Numbered from the stretch's first letter, positions 8,645 to 17,442 are shown. The stretch is 38,786 bases of DNA from JBDTMT01 sp033764095 (GCA_033764095.1 JANRJF010000121.1:1-38786); one strand, 5' to 3'. The notes: a model not told the origin generated them from the letters alone. Numbers and translations are program-made.

Positions 8645-9454
8645 ATGCGTATCGCGGCCAACGGAATCAGCCTGCAGGTCGAGCGCAGCGGCAGTGGCAC
8701 GCCGCTGGTGCTGACGCATGGACTGGGTGACAGCCTGCAGTTCTGGGATCCCGTGGTCGGCCCGCTGGCGGAACGGCATGAGGTGATCCGCTGGGACGTG
8801 CGCGGCTTCGGCGCCTCCGACAAGCCGCCCGGTCCGTACAGCGCCGCCGGCTTCGCCGCCGACCTGCTGGCGCTGCTCGACGCGCTCGGGCTGGAGCGCG
8901 TGCACCTCGCCGGTATCTCGATGGGCGGCGTGATCGCGCAGCGCTTCGCACTGGAGCACGCCGCGCGGCTTCGCTCGCTGATCCTGGTCAGCACCTCCAG
9001 CGAGATCGCCGAGAAAGGCGCGGCGAACTGGCGACGACTGGCCGACGCCATCGAGCAGCGCGGCTTTGGCAGCGGCGCGCGCGACGCGAGCCGCGCCTTC
9101 GCGCCCAGCTTCGCGGCGCGCCGGCCGGAGGTGGTCGCCGCCGCCGGCGAGCAGACCACCCGCAACGATCCACTCGCCTACGCTGCGGCGGCGCGCGCGA
9201 TGAGCGATTACCACTGGACCGCCGAGCTCGGCGACGTGCGGGTGCCGGCGCTGGTGCTGCAGGGGCTGGCCGACCAACTGACGCCGCCGGGCGGCTCGGT
9301 GAAGCTGTCGCGCGCCCTGCCCGCGGCGCGTCTGCTGATGTTCGAGGACACCGGCCACAACCTGCCGCTGGAGCAGCCCGAGCGCTTCCTCGCCGCCGTG
9401 CTGGGCTTCACCGGCGGCGTGGACGCGGCGGCGGCGCTGGCCGCAAAAGGTTGA
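8645..9454 (+). CDS. Alpha/beta-fold hydrolase
   Basis: 269 residues, a usual length. It has the oxyanion-side HGLGDS motif, nucleophile elbow GISMGG with Ser92, acid Asp210 (QGLADQLTPP) and His238 (TGHNLPLEQP), in canonical order. It resembles 3-oxoadipate enol-lactonase (PcaD)/haloperoxidase-like hydrolases, which cleave small esters or lactones. No pathway neighbour fixes the substrate. No signal peptide is present, so it is probably cytoplasmic. CTGGAGGC upstream of the ATG is a good ribosome site. The TPR protein gene follows in the same direction after 63 bases. Confidence 0.9.
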   Translation: MRIAANGISLQVERSGSGTPLVLTHGLGDSLQFWDPVVGPLAERHEVIRWDVRGFGASDKPPGPYSAAGFAADLLALLDALGLERVHLAGISMGGVIAQRFALEHAARLRSLILVSTSSEIAEKGAANWRRLADAIEQRGFGSGARDASRAFAPSFAARRPEVVAAAGEQTTRNDPLAYAAAARAMSDYHWTAELGDVRVPALVLQGLADQLTPPGGSVKLSRALPAARLLMFEDTGHNLPLEQPERFLAAVLGFTGGVDAAAALAAKG

Positions 9455-9517
9455 TTGCGAGAGCACCGCCCCTTTGTTAGCGTTCCCGAATCGCCGGATC
9501 GTTCCGGTCGCCGATTC

Positions 9518-10150
9518 ATGCGCAAGGCATTCGTTGTAGCAAGCGCACTGCTCGTCCTGTGCGGCAGCGCCGTGGGCCAACCCAGCCCGGAACAGAAGGC
9601 CGAGGCGCAAAAGCTCGCCCGGCGCGCGGTCGAGCTGCTCAACCGCGGTGAGGATCTCACCGATCCGACCGCCAAGCGCGCCGCGTACAGCGAAGGACTG
9701 GCGCTGGCCGAGCAGGCCGTCGAGTTGGACCACGACAACGCCGACGCGCACTTCGCCGTGTTCGGCAATCGCGGCCGCATCCTGCTGCTCGACGGCACGG
9801 TGCCGAATCCGGTCAGCCTGCTGTCGGTGAACCGCGACCTCGATCGCGCCCTGGAGCTCGACCCCAATCACTCCGACGCGCTCGCCGCCAAGGGCGGTCT
9901 CTATCGCCAGCTGCCGTGGGCGCTGGGCGGCAGCCTGTCCCGGGCGGAGACCTGCCTGACCAAGGCGATCGCCGTCGACCCCAACGCCGTCGGCGCGCGC
10001 ATCGAGCTCGCCGCCACCTACCGCGACATGGGCAAGACCGAGCGCTGCCGCCCGCTGCTGGAGAAGGCGCTGGCCATCGCCGAGCGCGACGGCAAGCAGC
10101 GCCAGCGGCACGAAGCCGAGGCGCTGATGAAGGAACTGTCGGCGCCGTAG
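9518..10150 (+). CDS. Exported TPR-repeat protein
   Basis: 210 residues. Residues 1-20 are a signal peptide (basic MRKAF start, hydrophobic core, cleavage near AVGQ). The rest is helical with TPR-like repeats: LALAEQAVELDHDNADAHFAVFGNRG, LDRALELDPNHSDALAAKGGLY, LTKAIAVDPNAVGARIELAATYRDMG. It is probably a periplasmic scaffold. The partner is unknown, and nothing nearby suggests a specific complex. The gap upstream (9455-9517) has no convincing promoter. The gene ends in a hairpin region shared with the convergent CDF gene. Confidence 0.8.
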   Translation: MRKAFVVASALLVLCGSAVGQPSPEQKAEAQKLARRAVELLNRGEDLTDPTAKRAAYSEGLALAEQAVELDHDNADAHFAVFGNRGRILLLDGTVPNPVSLLSVNRDLDRALELDPNHSDALAAKGGLYRQLPWALGGSLSRAETCLTKAIAVDPNAVGARIELAATYRDMGKTERCRPLLEKALAIAERDGKQRQRHEAEALMKELSAP

Positions 10151-10171
10151 GGCCGAAGCGCCGTCGTTGAG

Positions 10172-10217
10172 CGCTGTCGGTTCGTCGTCGAGGCACCTCC
10201 CCGACGACCGAACAGCG
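10172..10217. terminator. Imperfect hairpin between convergent genes
   Basis: CGCTGT (10172-10177) pairs with ACAGCG (10212-10217), and the inner GGTTCGTCG/CGACGACC pairs with a one-base bulge. It lies in the 88-base gap between the TPR gene and the CDF gene, which converge, so a bidirectional terminator is likely although there is no T-run. Confidence 0.45.
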
Positions 10218-10238
10218 GCTAGCGACCAACCCGCCTGG

Positions 10239-11135
10239 TCACGCGTGCACGCTCGCCGGCTCGCACGGCCGCGCGCACTCCAGCTGGATGGTGACGTGGT
10301 GGACGGCGAAGCGTTCGGCGAGCAGGCGCTGCATGGTGGCGAGGATGGCGTCGCCGTCCGCGTCGGGATCGGTGACGACGTGGGCGGCCAGCGCGTAGCG
10401 GCCGGTGGTGAGCGTCCAGACGTGCAGGTCGTGCACCGCGCAGGCGCCGCGTACGCCCGCCATGGCGTCGCGCAGCTGGTCGACGTCGATGTGCTCGGGC
10501 ACCGCCTCCATCAACACGTCGAGCGACTCGCGCACCAGGTCCCAGGCGCTCTTCAGCACCAGCAGCCCGATGGCGGCCGCGGCGATCGCGTCGGCCTGCG
10601 TCCAACCGGTCAATGCGATCACCGCACCGGCGATCAAGGCGCCGATCGAGCCGAGCAGGTCGGCGATCACGTGCAGGAAGGCGGCGCGGCGGTTCAGGCT
10701 GCCGCTCGCCCCGGGCTTCAGGAGCCAGGCGCAGAGGACGTTGATCGCCAGCCCCGCGGCGGCGACCAGCATCATGCCGGTGGCGTTGACCGGTGGCTCG
10801 CCGCTCAGCCGCTCCCACGCCTCGCGCAGGATGAAGACCACGGCGAGGCCGAGGGCGATGCCGTTGGCGAGCGCGGCGAGGATCTCGGCGCGGTGGTAGC
10901 CGAAGGTCTTGCTGCCACTTGGCGGCCGCGCCGCCACCCACAGGGCGAACAAGCCGAGCGCCAACGCGCCGACGTCGGTCAGCATGTGCACCGCGTCGGA
11001 CAGCAGCGCCAGGCTGTTGCTCAACCAGCCGCCGACGAACTCGACGACGCAGAACACAGCGGTGAGCCCGAGCGCCCAGCCGAGCGCGCGGCGATCCTGC
11101 GCCCGTTCGCCGCCGTGATCGTGGTTGTGCCCCAT
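10239..11135 (-). CDS. Cation diffusion facilitator (CzcD/ZitB-like) metal exporter
   Basis: 298 residues. A histidine-rich start (MGHNHDHGG) is followed by six membrane helices. The two metal-site motifs are SDAVHMLTD (helix 2) and HVIADLLGS (helix 5), the HxxxD pairs that coordinate Zn in this family, and GYHRAEILAALANG is conserved in CzcD-like members. The cytosolic C-terminal domain ends with HHVTIQLE. The family exports Zn2+, Co2+, Cd2+ or related ions in exchange for protons. HD pairing in both motifs favours zinc. I see no metal regulator next door and no clear ribosome site before the ATG. Confidence 0.94.
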   Translation of the reverse strand: MGHNHDHGGERAQDRRALGWALGLTAVFCVVEFVGGWLSNSLALLSDAVHMLTDVGALALGLFALWVAARPPSGSKTFGYHRAEILAALANGIALGLAVVFILREAWERLSGEPPVNATGMMLVAAAGLAINVLCAWLLKPGASGSLNRRAAFLHVIADLLGSIGALIAGAVIALTGWTQADAIAAAAIGLLVLKSAWDLVRESLDVLMEAVPEHIDVDQLRDAMAGVRGACAVHDLHVWTLTTGRYALAAHVVTDPDADGDAILATMQRLLAERFAVHHVTIQLECARPCEPASVHA

Positions 11136-11180
11136 TCGACGCCAGTGTTTCCGATCGCAATGGGGTTGTCTACGCGGTTC

Positions 11181-11289
11181 GGTGAGGCGGTGCGCCGGTC
11201 AGCCGGTCAGCCGGTGCGCCGGTCAGGCGGTCAGCCGGCGTGCCGGTCTCCTGCACCGGCTCACCGGCTGACCGGTGCACCGCCTCACC
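11181..11289. repeat. Long inverted repeat of CCGGTCAGCCGGTG/GGTGAGGCGGTG words
   Basis: 34-base arms (11181-11214 and 11256-11289) match at 32 positions with a 41-base spacer. The arms are made of tandem, slightly varied CCGGTCAG, CCGGTGCG and GGCGGTGA words. The right arm ends four bases before the apt stop codon, and its reiterated unit continues across that stop. The left end lies 46 bases upstream of the CDF start. Confidence 0.88.
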
Positions 11290-11292
11290 GCC

Positions 11293-11805
11293 TCACGGAT
11301 ACTGGATGATCGAGTACGCCTTGTGCGGGGCGATGCGCTCGCGGCCGTGCAGGAAGGCGAGCTCGATGATGAAGGCGCACTCGACCAACTCGCCGCCGAG
11401 CTTCTGCGCCAGCGCGATGGCGGCGCTGGCGGTACCACCGGTGGCGAGCAGATCGTCGACCAGCAGGATGCGCGCCTTTTCACCGAAGGCGTCGCGGTGG
11501 ATCTCCAGCTCGTCGGTGCCGTACTCCAGCGCGTACTGCGCGCTGTAGGTCTCCGACGGCAGCTTGCCGGGCTTGCGCACGATGGCAATGCCGACGCCGA
11601 GCGCGTAGGCGAGCGCGGCGCCGATCAGGAAGCCGCGCGACTCGATGCCGAGCACCATGTCGATCGCGCCGCGGTAGCGGTCGGCGAGATGGTCGATCGT
11701 CCAACGCAGCGCCGGTCCGTCGGCGAGCAGCGGCGTGATGTCCTTGAACAGGATACCCGGCTTGGGGAAGTCGGGGATGTCGCGGATGTAGCGGCGCAGA
11801 TCCAT
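11293..11805 (-). CDS. apt: Adenine phosphoribosyltransferase
   Basis: 170 residues. It converts adenine and PRPP to AMP (purine salvage, cytoplasm). It has the family start IRDIPDFPKPGILFKDITPLL, the GIESRGFLIG segment, the flexible-loop RKPGKLPSETYS, and the PRPP-binding ILLVDDLLATGGTA. Length is typical for bacterial Apt. I use the ATG at 11805 because GAGGAG sits five bases before it. A GTG two codons earlier has no room for that site. It starts two bases after the stop of the M23 lipoprotein gene, so surE, the lipoprotein and apt look like one operon. Confidence 0.95.
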   Translation of the reverse strand: MDLRRYIRDIPDFPKPGILFKDITPLLADGPALRWTIDHLADRYRGAIDMVLGIESRGFLIGAALAYALGVGIAIVRKPGKLPSETYSAQYALEYGTDELEIHRDAFGEKARILLVDDLLATGGTASAAIALAQKLGGELVECAFIIELAFLHGRERIAPHKAYSIIQYP

Positions 11806-11807
11806 CT

Positions 11808-12485
11808 TCACTCCTCTCGCGCCGCCACGTCGGAGCGGGGCGGCAGGAAGCCGATCGGGTCGTAGGCGACGTTGTCCTTGCGCACCTCGAAGTGCAGCAC
11901 CACGCCGGTGGTGCGGCCGGTGCGGCCGACGCGCGCGACCAGCGCGCCGCGGCGCACGCGCGCGCCCTCGCGCACCTCGTGGCGGGCGTTGTGCGCGTAC
12001 ACCGTCACGAAGCCGTTGCCGTGCCGGATGATCACCATGCGGCCGTAGCCGCGCAGCGAGCCGACGTAGACCACCTCGCCGTCGGCGGCGGCATACACCG
12101 GCGTGCCGTACGGCACCGAGATGTCGATACCGTCGTGGTGGCGGCGGCCGCGGCGGCCGTACGGCGACGACACCTTGCCGACGTCGGTCGGCCAGGCGAG
12201 GCGCGGTGCCCCGCGTGGCTTCGCGGCGCTGCTCGACGCGCGTTTCACCGGCGCCAGCGCCAGCGCCAGCGGCGGCTCGTCGTTGCCGACGCGCGGCGCG
12301 CGCTTGGGGCGTACGCGGCTGACCGAGGGCGGCGGCTCGGGCGCGTCGAGCCCCGGCGTGACGTAGAACTGCGGTGCCCGCGCCGCCGGCGCATGCGCGC
12401 AGGCGGCGAGCAGCAGGGTGATCAACACCGCGGCCCAGCCGGGCGCCCGCCGCGGCGGGAACGGTCGCGGCCGGATCACGGCCAC
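11808..12485 (-). CDS. M23 (LytM-domain) lipoprotein, NlpD-like, with one catalytic histidine replaced
   Basis: 225 residues. The N-terminus is a lipoprotein signal (LLLAAC lipobox). A proline- and basic-rich linker follows to about residue 95, then a LytM/M23 domain (KVSSPYGRRGRRHHDGIDI ... GEVVYVGSLRGYGRMVIIRHGNGFVTVYAHN ... LHFEV). Zn ligands H-x3-D (HDGID) and the last His (LHFE) are present, but the first His of the usual HLHFE motif is Val (VVLHFE). In LytM that His is catalytic rather than a ligand. The protein may therefore be inactive and act, like E. coli NlpD or EnvC, as an amidase activator. LysM is absent. Position directly after surE, overlapping it by 10 bases, parallels the E. 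coli surE-pcm-nlpD region. Start GTG. Confidence 0.82.
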   Translation of the reverse strand: MAVIRPRPFPPRRAPGWAAVLITLLLAACAHAPAARAPQFYVTPGLDAPEPPPSVSRVRPKRAPRVGNDEPPLALALAPVKRASSSAAKPRGAPRLAWPTDVGKVSSPYGRRGRRHHDGIDISVPYGTPVYAAADGEVVYVGSLRGYGRMVIIRHGNGFVTVYAHNARHEVREGARVRRGALVARVGRTGRTTGVVLHFEVRKDNVAYDPIGFLPPRSDVAAREE

Positions 12486-13225
12486 TGCAGCGTCAACTCG
12501 TCAAGCGCGCCGATCGAGGCGTAGTTGGTGAGATCGAGGTGCAGCGGTGTCACCGAGATATAGCCGTCCGCCACCGCGGTGCAGTCGGTGCCCTCGGCGG
12601 GCTCGAAGCCGAGGTCGTCGCCGCCGATCCAGTAGTACTTGCGGCCGCGCGGATCGAGGTGCTCGACGATCGCGTCGCCGTAGCGGCGCTTGCCCTGGCG
12701 GGTGATGCGGTAGCCGCGCAACTCGGCGGCCGGCAGCGCCGGGACGTTGACGTTGAGCAGTGTGTCGAGCGGCAGGCCACGCTCCAGCACCGCGGCCGCG
12801 AGCCGCGCGGCGAACGCCGCGGCGGTGCCGAAGTCGCGCGCGTCGCGGCTGGCGAGCGAAACGGCGATCGCCGGCGCGCCGAGCAGCCGCCCTTCCATCG
12901 CGGCGGACACCGTTCCCGAGTAGGTGATGTCGTCGCCCAGGTTGCCGCCGTGGTTGATGCCCGACACCACCAGGTCGGGCTTCTGCTTCATGATGCCGTT
13001 GATGGCGAGATTGACCGCGTCGGTCGGCGTGCCGTCGACCGCGTAGTGGCGGTCGTCGAGCGTCTCGACGCGCAGCGGGCGGTACAGGCTGAGCGAGTGG
13101 CTGGCGGCGCTCTGCTCGCGGTCGGGAGCGACCACCCAGACGTCGCCGAGCGGCCGCAGCGCCTCCTCCAACGCCCGGATGCCGGCGGCGCGGATACCGT
13201 CGTCGTTGGAGACCAGAATGCGCAT
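12476..13225 (-). CDS. surE: 5'/3'-nucleotidase SurE
   Basis: 249 residues. It hydrolyses nucleoside 5'- and 3'-monophosphates (and short polyphosphate in E. coli). It begins with the hallmark MRILVSNDDGIRAAGI, whose Asp pair (residues 8-9) binds the metal. APDREQSAASHSLSL supplies the serine ligand, and VSGINHGGNLGDDITYSGTVSAAMEG the asparagine and the conserved YSGTV stretch. Length is normal. The ATG at 13225 lacks a clear Shine-Dalgarno. The open frame continues upstream through the tRNA-Pro gene and is not coding there. It is the first protein gene of the surE-M23 lipoprotein-apt run. Confidence 0.96.
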   Translation of the reverse strand: MRILVSNDDGIRAAGIRALEEALRPLGDVWVVAPDREQSAASHSLSLYRPLRVETLDDRHYAVDGTPTDAVNLAINGIMKQKPDLVVSGINHGGNLGDDITYSGTVSAAMEGRLLGAPAIAVSLASRDARDFGTAAAFAARLAAAVLERGLPLDTLLNVNVPALPAAELRGYRITRQGKRRYGDAIVEHLDPRGRKYYWIGGDDLGFEPAEGTDCTAVADGYISVTPLHLDLTNYASIGALDELTLQWP

Positions 13226-13274
13226 TCGGAGGAAGCTACCAGCCGGTTCGGTCCCGAGGCAACGGTGGTGACAC

Positions 13275-13302
13275 GGAGGGGCACGGCGTGCCGTGCCCCT
13301 CC
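13275..13302. terminator. Perfect 12-bp hairpin between tRNA-Pro and surE
   Basis: GGAGGGGCACGG (13275-13286), 4-base loop, CCGTGCCCCTCC (13291-13302). It starts 8 bases past the 3' end of the tRNA on the minus strand. It could end or process the tRNA transcript; no T-run follows, so surE may be partly read through. Confidence 0.5.
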
Positions 13303-13309
13303 GCGAGAG

Positions 13310-13383
13310 TCGGGGCGAGCCGATTTGAACGGCCGACCACTCGCACCCCAAGCGAGTGCGCTACCAGGCTGCGCCACGCCCCG
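13310..13383 (-). tRNA. tRNA-Pro, anticodon GGG
   Basis: 74-base cloverleaf on the minus strand. Acceptor CGGGGCG/CGCCCCG, D arm GCGC-AGCCTGGTA-GCGC, anticodon stem CTCGC/GCGAG around loop TTGGGGT (anticodon GGG, reading CCC and CCU), five-base variable loop, and T arm with TTCAAAT closed by one G-T pair. The discriminator is A. CCA is not encoded (ACT follows), so it must be added after transcription. Confidence 0.96.
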
Positions 13384-13465
13384 GACACGTGTTTCGGAGT
13401 GCAATCGTGTTGCCAGGTTGATGCTCGAAGTTCAACCAATCACCCGAACTGTGGGGGAGCTGAAA

Positions 13466-13586
13466 AGCGTGACCAGTGACCGGTGGAAGACGCTTGCAGC
13501 GTGGGCGGCAAGCAGGATTGACGAGGGCCGCGCGCCCGTGTCTCAGGCTCTTCACCGGTCACCGGTCACCGGTCACTGGTCACGCT
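13466..13586. repeat. Long inverted repeat of GTGACCAGTGACCGGTG words, containing a stop codon
   Basis: 20-base perfect arms (13466-13485 and 13567-13586) around an 81-base spacer. The right side has additional reiterated GGTCACC words (13557-13578). The right arm contains the TGA of the uracil-DNA glycosylase gene (13580-13582). The element lies between tRNA-Pro and that gene. No other feature is visible in 13384-13579. Confidence 0.88.
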
Positions 13587-14275
13587 TCTCTCGCCAGCGC
13601 TGCGGCGCGCGCGAAGACGCCGTCCAGCATCGGCCGGGTGAGACGCCCGGTGAAGGTGTTCTGCTGGCTCGGGTGGTAGGAGCAGAGCAGCGTCAGGCCG
13701 GCGGCAAGCGGGAATTCGGCGGCGTGGGCGAAGCGCGGGCGCGGGCGTGGGACGGGGCGGCCGGCGGCGGACCAGGCGCGCAGGAAGTGGTCGAGCGCCA
13801 GACCGCCGAGCACGACGACGACGCGCAGGCGGTCGAGCAGCGCCAGCTCTCGCACCAGGTAGTCGCGGCAGTGCGCGAATTCCTCCGGCGACGGCTTGTT
13901 GTCGGGCGGCGCGCAGCGGGCGGCGGCACACACCCATGCGTCGTGCAGCACCAGGCCGTCGTCGCGGTGGGTCGAGGTCGGCTGCGAGGCGAAGCCGGCG
14001 CCGTGCAGCGCAGCGTACAGCCAGTCGCCGCTGCGGTCGCCGGTGAAGACGCGGCCGGTGCGGTTGCCGCCGTGCGCGGCGGGCGCCAGCCCGACGACCA
14101 GCACGCGAGCGCGATGATCGCCGAAGCCCGGCACCGGCCGTCCCCAGTAGGTCTGGTCGCGATACTGGCGGCGTTTCTCGCGCGCCACTGCCTGGCGATG
14201 CGCGACCAGCCGCGGGCAGCGCCGGCAGCGCACGATGGCGCGCTCCAGGCGCGCCCACGTCAGATCTGCTTCCAC
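13580..14275 (-). CDS. Family 5 (UdgB-type) uracil-DNA glycosylase
   Basis: 231 residues. It removes uracil and other deaminated bases from DNA. The iron-sulfur cysteines are CRRC near the start and the pair in VCAAARCAPP. Motif 1 reads GLAPAAHGGNRTGRVFTGDRSG, with Ala-Pro-Ala where family 4 has a glutamate, which points to family 5. The C-terminal CSYHPSQQNTFTGRLT contains the HPS motif. The GTG at 14275 overlaps the upstream gene by 16 bases and leaves a short lead to the first cysteine. ATGs further upstream in the frame would add unconserved sequence and a longer overlap. It is translationally close to the ThrRS-type editing domain gene. Confidence 0.88.
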   Translation of the reverse strand: MEADLTWARLERAIVRCRRCPRLVAHRQAVAREKRRQYRDQTYWGRPVPGFGDHRARVLVVGLAPAAHGGNRTGRVFTGDRSGDWLYAALHGAGFASQPTSTHRDDGLVLHDAWVCAAARCAPPDNKPSPEEFAHCRDYLVRELALLDRLRVVVVLGGLALDHFLRAWSAAGRPVPRPRPRFAHAAEFPLAAGLTLLCSYHPSQQNTFTGRLTRPMLDGVFARAAALAREA

Positions 14276-14676
14276 ACCTTGGCCAGGCTCTCGCCGTGGA
14301 CGCTGATCTCCCATTCGTTGCTCCACCCGAAGGGCGTCACGTAGGTGAGATAGCCGGTCTCCGACAAGCGTCCCGCCAGCCGCTCGAGCAGCGCCTGCGC
14401 CGCGGCGGGCGCCGCGCCGTCAGCCCCGAGGTGGGCGAAGGAGTGCAACACGACGACGCGCAGCTGGCGCTTGTTGGCCAGCCACTTGAGGTGCCTGAGC
14501 GCCTGGCGGAAGGCGGACGCGGCCGCCTCGCCCTCGACGTCGGCAGGCTCGACGTGCGCGAAGGCGACGACCGCCTCGCCCACCTCCGCGCCCGCCGGCG
14601 CATCGACCGCGTCGGCCAGCGCGCACTCGAACGGCTTCCACGCAAAGCGCCGCACCTGGAAGCAGAGAAGCCGCAT
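14260..14676 (-). CDS. Free-standing archaeal-type threonyl-tRNA synthetase editing domain protein
   Basis: 138 residues covering just the editing domain found at the N-terminus of archaeal ThrRS (tRNA-Thr_ED type, a DTD-like fold). The lead strand is MRLLCFQVRRFAW, followed by VVAFAHVEPAD, then VVVLHSFAHLG. The latter corresponds to the conserved HxFAHL segment. The end is YLTYVTPFGWSNEWEISVHGESLAKV, matching the PFG(Y/W) ... K/EISVxGHPL pattern. In archaea this domain removes mischarged serine from tRNA-Thr. No synthetase body is attached or near. The role may be trans-editing or D-aminoacyl-tRNA deacylation; this is inference. It overlaps the uracil-DNA glycosylase gene. Good codon usage and a full domain argue against a relic. 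Confidence 0.8.
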   Translation of the reverse strand: MRLLCFQVRRFAWKPFECALADAVDAPAGAEVGEAVVAFAHVEPADVEGEAAASAFRQALRHLKWLANKRQLRVVVLHSFAHLGADGAAPAAAQALLERLAGRLSETGYLTYVTPFGWSNEWEISVHGESLAKVWKQI

Positions 14677-14683
14677 AAGCGAA

Positions 14684-14760
14684 GCGATGAGCGATGAGTG
14701 CCGAGCGAGTGCCGAGCGATGAGTCGGTGGACCGCTCATCGCTCGTCGCTCATCGCTCGT
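14684..14760. repeat. Inverted repeat of GATGAGCGACGAGC/GAGTGCC words
   Basis: Left side 14684-14724 contains AGCGATGAGCGATGAG and GAGCGAGTGCC units; right side 14734-14760 carries GCTCATCGCTCGTCGCTC. Twelve-base perfect matches pair the two sides. It sits between the ahcY stop (two bases away) and the editing-domain start (seven bases away). It is the same word family as 4714-4768. Confidence 0.8.
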
Positions 14761-14762
14761 AG

Positions 14763-16037
14763 TCACGTCCCCTCCGCCCACGAGCTCAGGTACTGCTTCT
14801 GCTCGGCGGTGAGGCGGTCGATCTTGATGCCCATGGTGTCGAGCTTCACCGTCGCAACCTCGTCCTCGATCGAGCGCGGGATGTCGTGCACCTTGACCGG
14901 CAGCTTCTTCCGGTCGGCCATGCGCAGCGCCCACTCGGCGCCGAGCGCCTGGGTCGCGAAGCTCATGTCCATGACCGAGGCCGGATGCCCCTCGGCGGCG
15001 GCGAGGTTGACCAGGCGACCGTCGGCGATGACGTAGACGGCGCGGCCGTTGGGCAGATGGTAGGCGTCGACCGACGGCCGCACATCCTTCTCCACCTTGC
15101 GCGCCAGGCGGCGCAGCGTCTTCATGTCGATCTCGACGTCGAAGTGGCCGGCGTTGCAGACCAGCGCGCCGTCGCGCATCGACTGGAAGTGCTCCTCGCG
15201 GATCACGCTCTTGTCGCCGGTGAGCGTGACGAAGACGTCGCCGATGCGGCAGGCGTCGCGCATCGGCATGACGCGCAGGCCGTCCATCGCCGCTTCGAGC
15301 GCGCGCACCGGATCGACCTCGGTCACCACCACCTGCGCGCCGGCGCCGCGCGCGCGCAGGGCGACGCCCTTGCCGCACCAGCCGTAGCCGGCGATCACCA
15401 CCGTCTTGCCGGCGAACAGGATGCCGGTGGCGCGCAGGATACCGTCGAGCGTCGACTGGCCGGTGCCGTAGCGGTTGTCGAACAGACGCTTGGTGGCGGC
15501 GTCGTTGACCGCGACCACCGGAATCTTCAGCGCCTTGTCGCGCTCCATGGCGCGCAGGCGGATGACGCCGGTGGTGGTCTCCTCCAGGCTGGCGCGCACG
15601 GCGGCCGCCTTGTCGCCCGAGGTGGTGTGCAGCAACGTCACCAGATCGGCGCCGTCGTCCATGGTGAGCGACGGGTTCTCCTCCAGCACGGCGCGCAGGT
15701 GGTCGTAGTAGGTCTTGTGGTCCTCGCCCTTGATGGCGAAGGTCGGGATGTTCTCCAGCTTGACCAGCGCGGCGGCGACGTCGTCCTGGGTCGAGAGCGG
15801 ATTGGAGGCGCAGAGGAAGACCTTGGCGCCGCCGGCCTTGAGGGTGCGCATCAGGGCGGCGGTCTCGGTGGTGACGTGCAGGCAGGCGGCCAGGGTGACG
15901 CCTTTCAGCGGCTTCTCCTTGGCGAAGCGCTCGCGCACCTTGCGCAGCACCGGCATCGCCTGGTCGGCCCAGTCGATGCGCTTGCGGCCGGCGTCGGCGA
16001 GCTTCACGTCCTTCACGTCGTACGGCTTGGTGGCCAT
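14763..16037 (-). CDS. ahcY: Adenosylhomocysteinase, short (Thermotoga/archaeal-like) form
   Basis: 424 residues. It hydrolyses S-adenosylhomocysteine to adenosine and homocysteine using bound NAD. Substrate and NAD elements are HVTTETAALMRTLKAGGA, NDAATKRLFDNRYGTGQS (contains the conserved Lys/Asp/Asn set) and the Rossmann GYGWCGKG. NAGHFDVEID and HLPNGRAVYVIADGRLVNLAAAEGHPASVMDMSFATQ are strongly conserved. The C-terminus stops at YLSSWAEGT and lacks the KxDHYRY tail that reaches into the partner's NAD site in the common bacterial/eukaryotic form. GAGGA lies six bases before the ATG. It follows metK with 123 bases between them, so SAM synthesis and SAH removal are probably co-expressed. Confidence 0.96.
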   Translation of the reverse strand: MATKPYDVKDVKLADAGRKRIDWADQAMPVLRKVRERFAKEKPLKGVTLAACLHVTTETAALMRTLKAGGAKVFLCASNPLSTQDDVAAALVKLENIPTFAIKGEDHKTYYDHLRAVLEENPSLTMDDGADLVTLLHTTSGDKAAAVRASLEETTTGVIRLRAMERDKALKIPVVAVNDAATKRLFDNRYGTGQSTLDGILRATGILFAGKTVVIAGYGWCGKGVALRARGAGAQVVVTEVDPVRALEAAMDGLRVMPMRDACRIGDVFVTLTGDKSVIREEHFQSMRDGALVCNAGHFDVEIDMKTLRRLARKVEKDVRPSVDAYHLPNGRAVYVIADGRLVNLAAAEGHPASVMDMSFATQALGAEWALRMADRKKLPVKVHDIPRSIEDEVATVKLDTMGIKIDRLTAEQKQYLSSWAEGT

Positions 16038-16069
16038 GGCGAATCCTCGTCGACAGACGGTCGATAGCG

Positions 16070-16104
16070 CGCGGCGGCGCCGGAACGAGTCCGGCGCCGC
16101 CGCG
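16070..16104. terminator. Perfect 15-bp hairpin between metK and ahcY
   Basis: Arms 16070-16084 and 16090-16104 are perfectly complementary (CGCGGCGGCGCCGGA) around loop ACGAG. On the minus strand it lies 56 bases after the metK stop and about 32 bases before the ahcY start. With no T-run, it may be a partial terminator, an mRNA-stabilising end or an attenuator. It does not carry the conserved core of the SAH riboswitch. Confidence 0.55.
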
Positions 16105-16160
16105 CAAGAGAGGTCAGCCCGCCGACTCGGCGGCGAGCGAGCGTATCGGGGAGGGACGAA

Positions 16161-17375
<1,215 letters not shown>

Positions 17376-17442
17376 GGATTGTTCTCCCCTGCGGGACGAC
17401 GCCGTCACGGACGGCGTTCTCTGCCCCTGAGCGCGATCTTAC

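Noticed and set aside
11181..11289. Possible CRISPR array or minisatellite because of tandem CCGGTCAG words
   Set aside because: Units are too short and degenerate, have no regular spacers, and face each other as an inverted repeat; no cas gene nearby.
16038..16160. SAH riboswitch upstream of ahcY
   Set aside because: The conserved GAGGAGCGCUGC-type core is absent; only a perfect GC hairpin is present.
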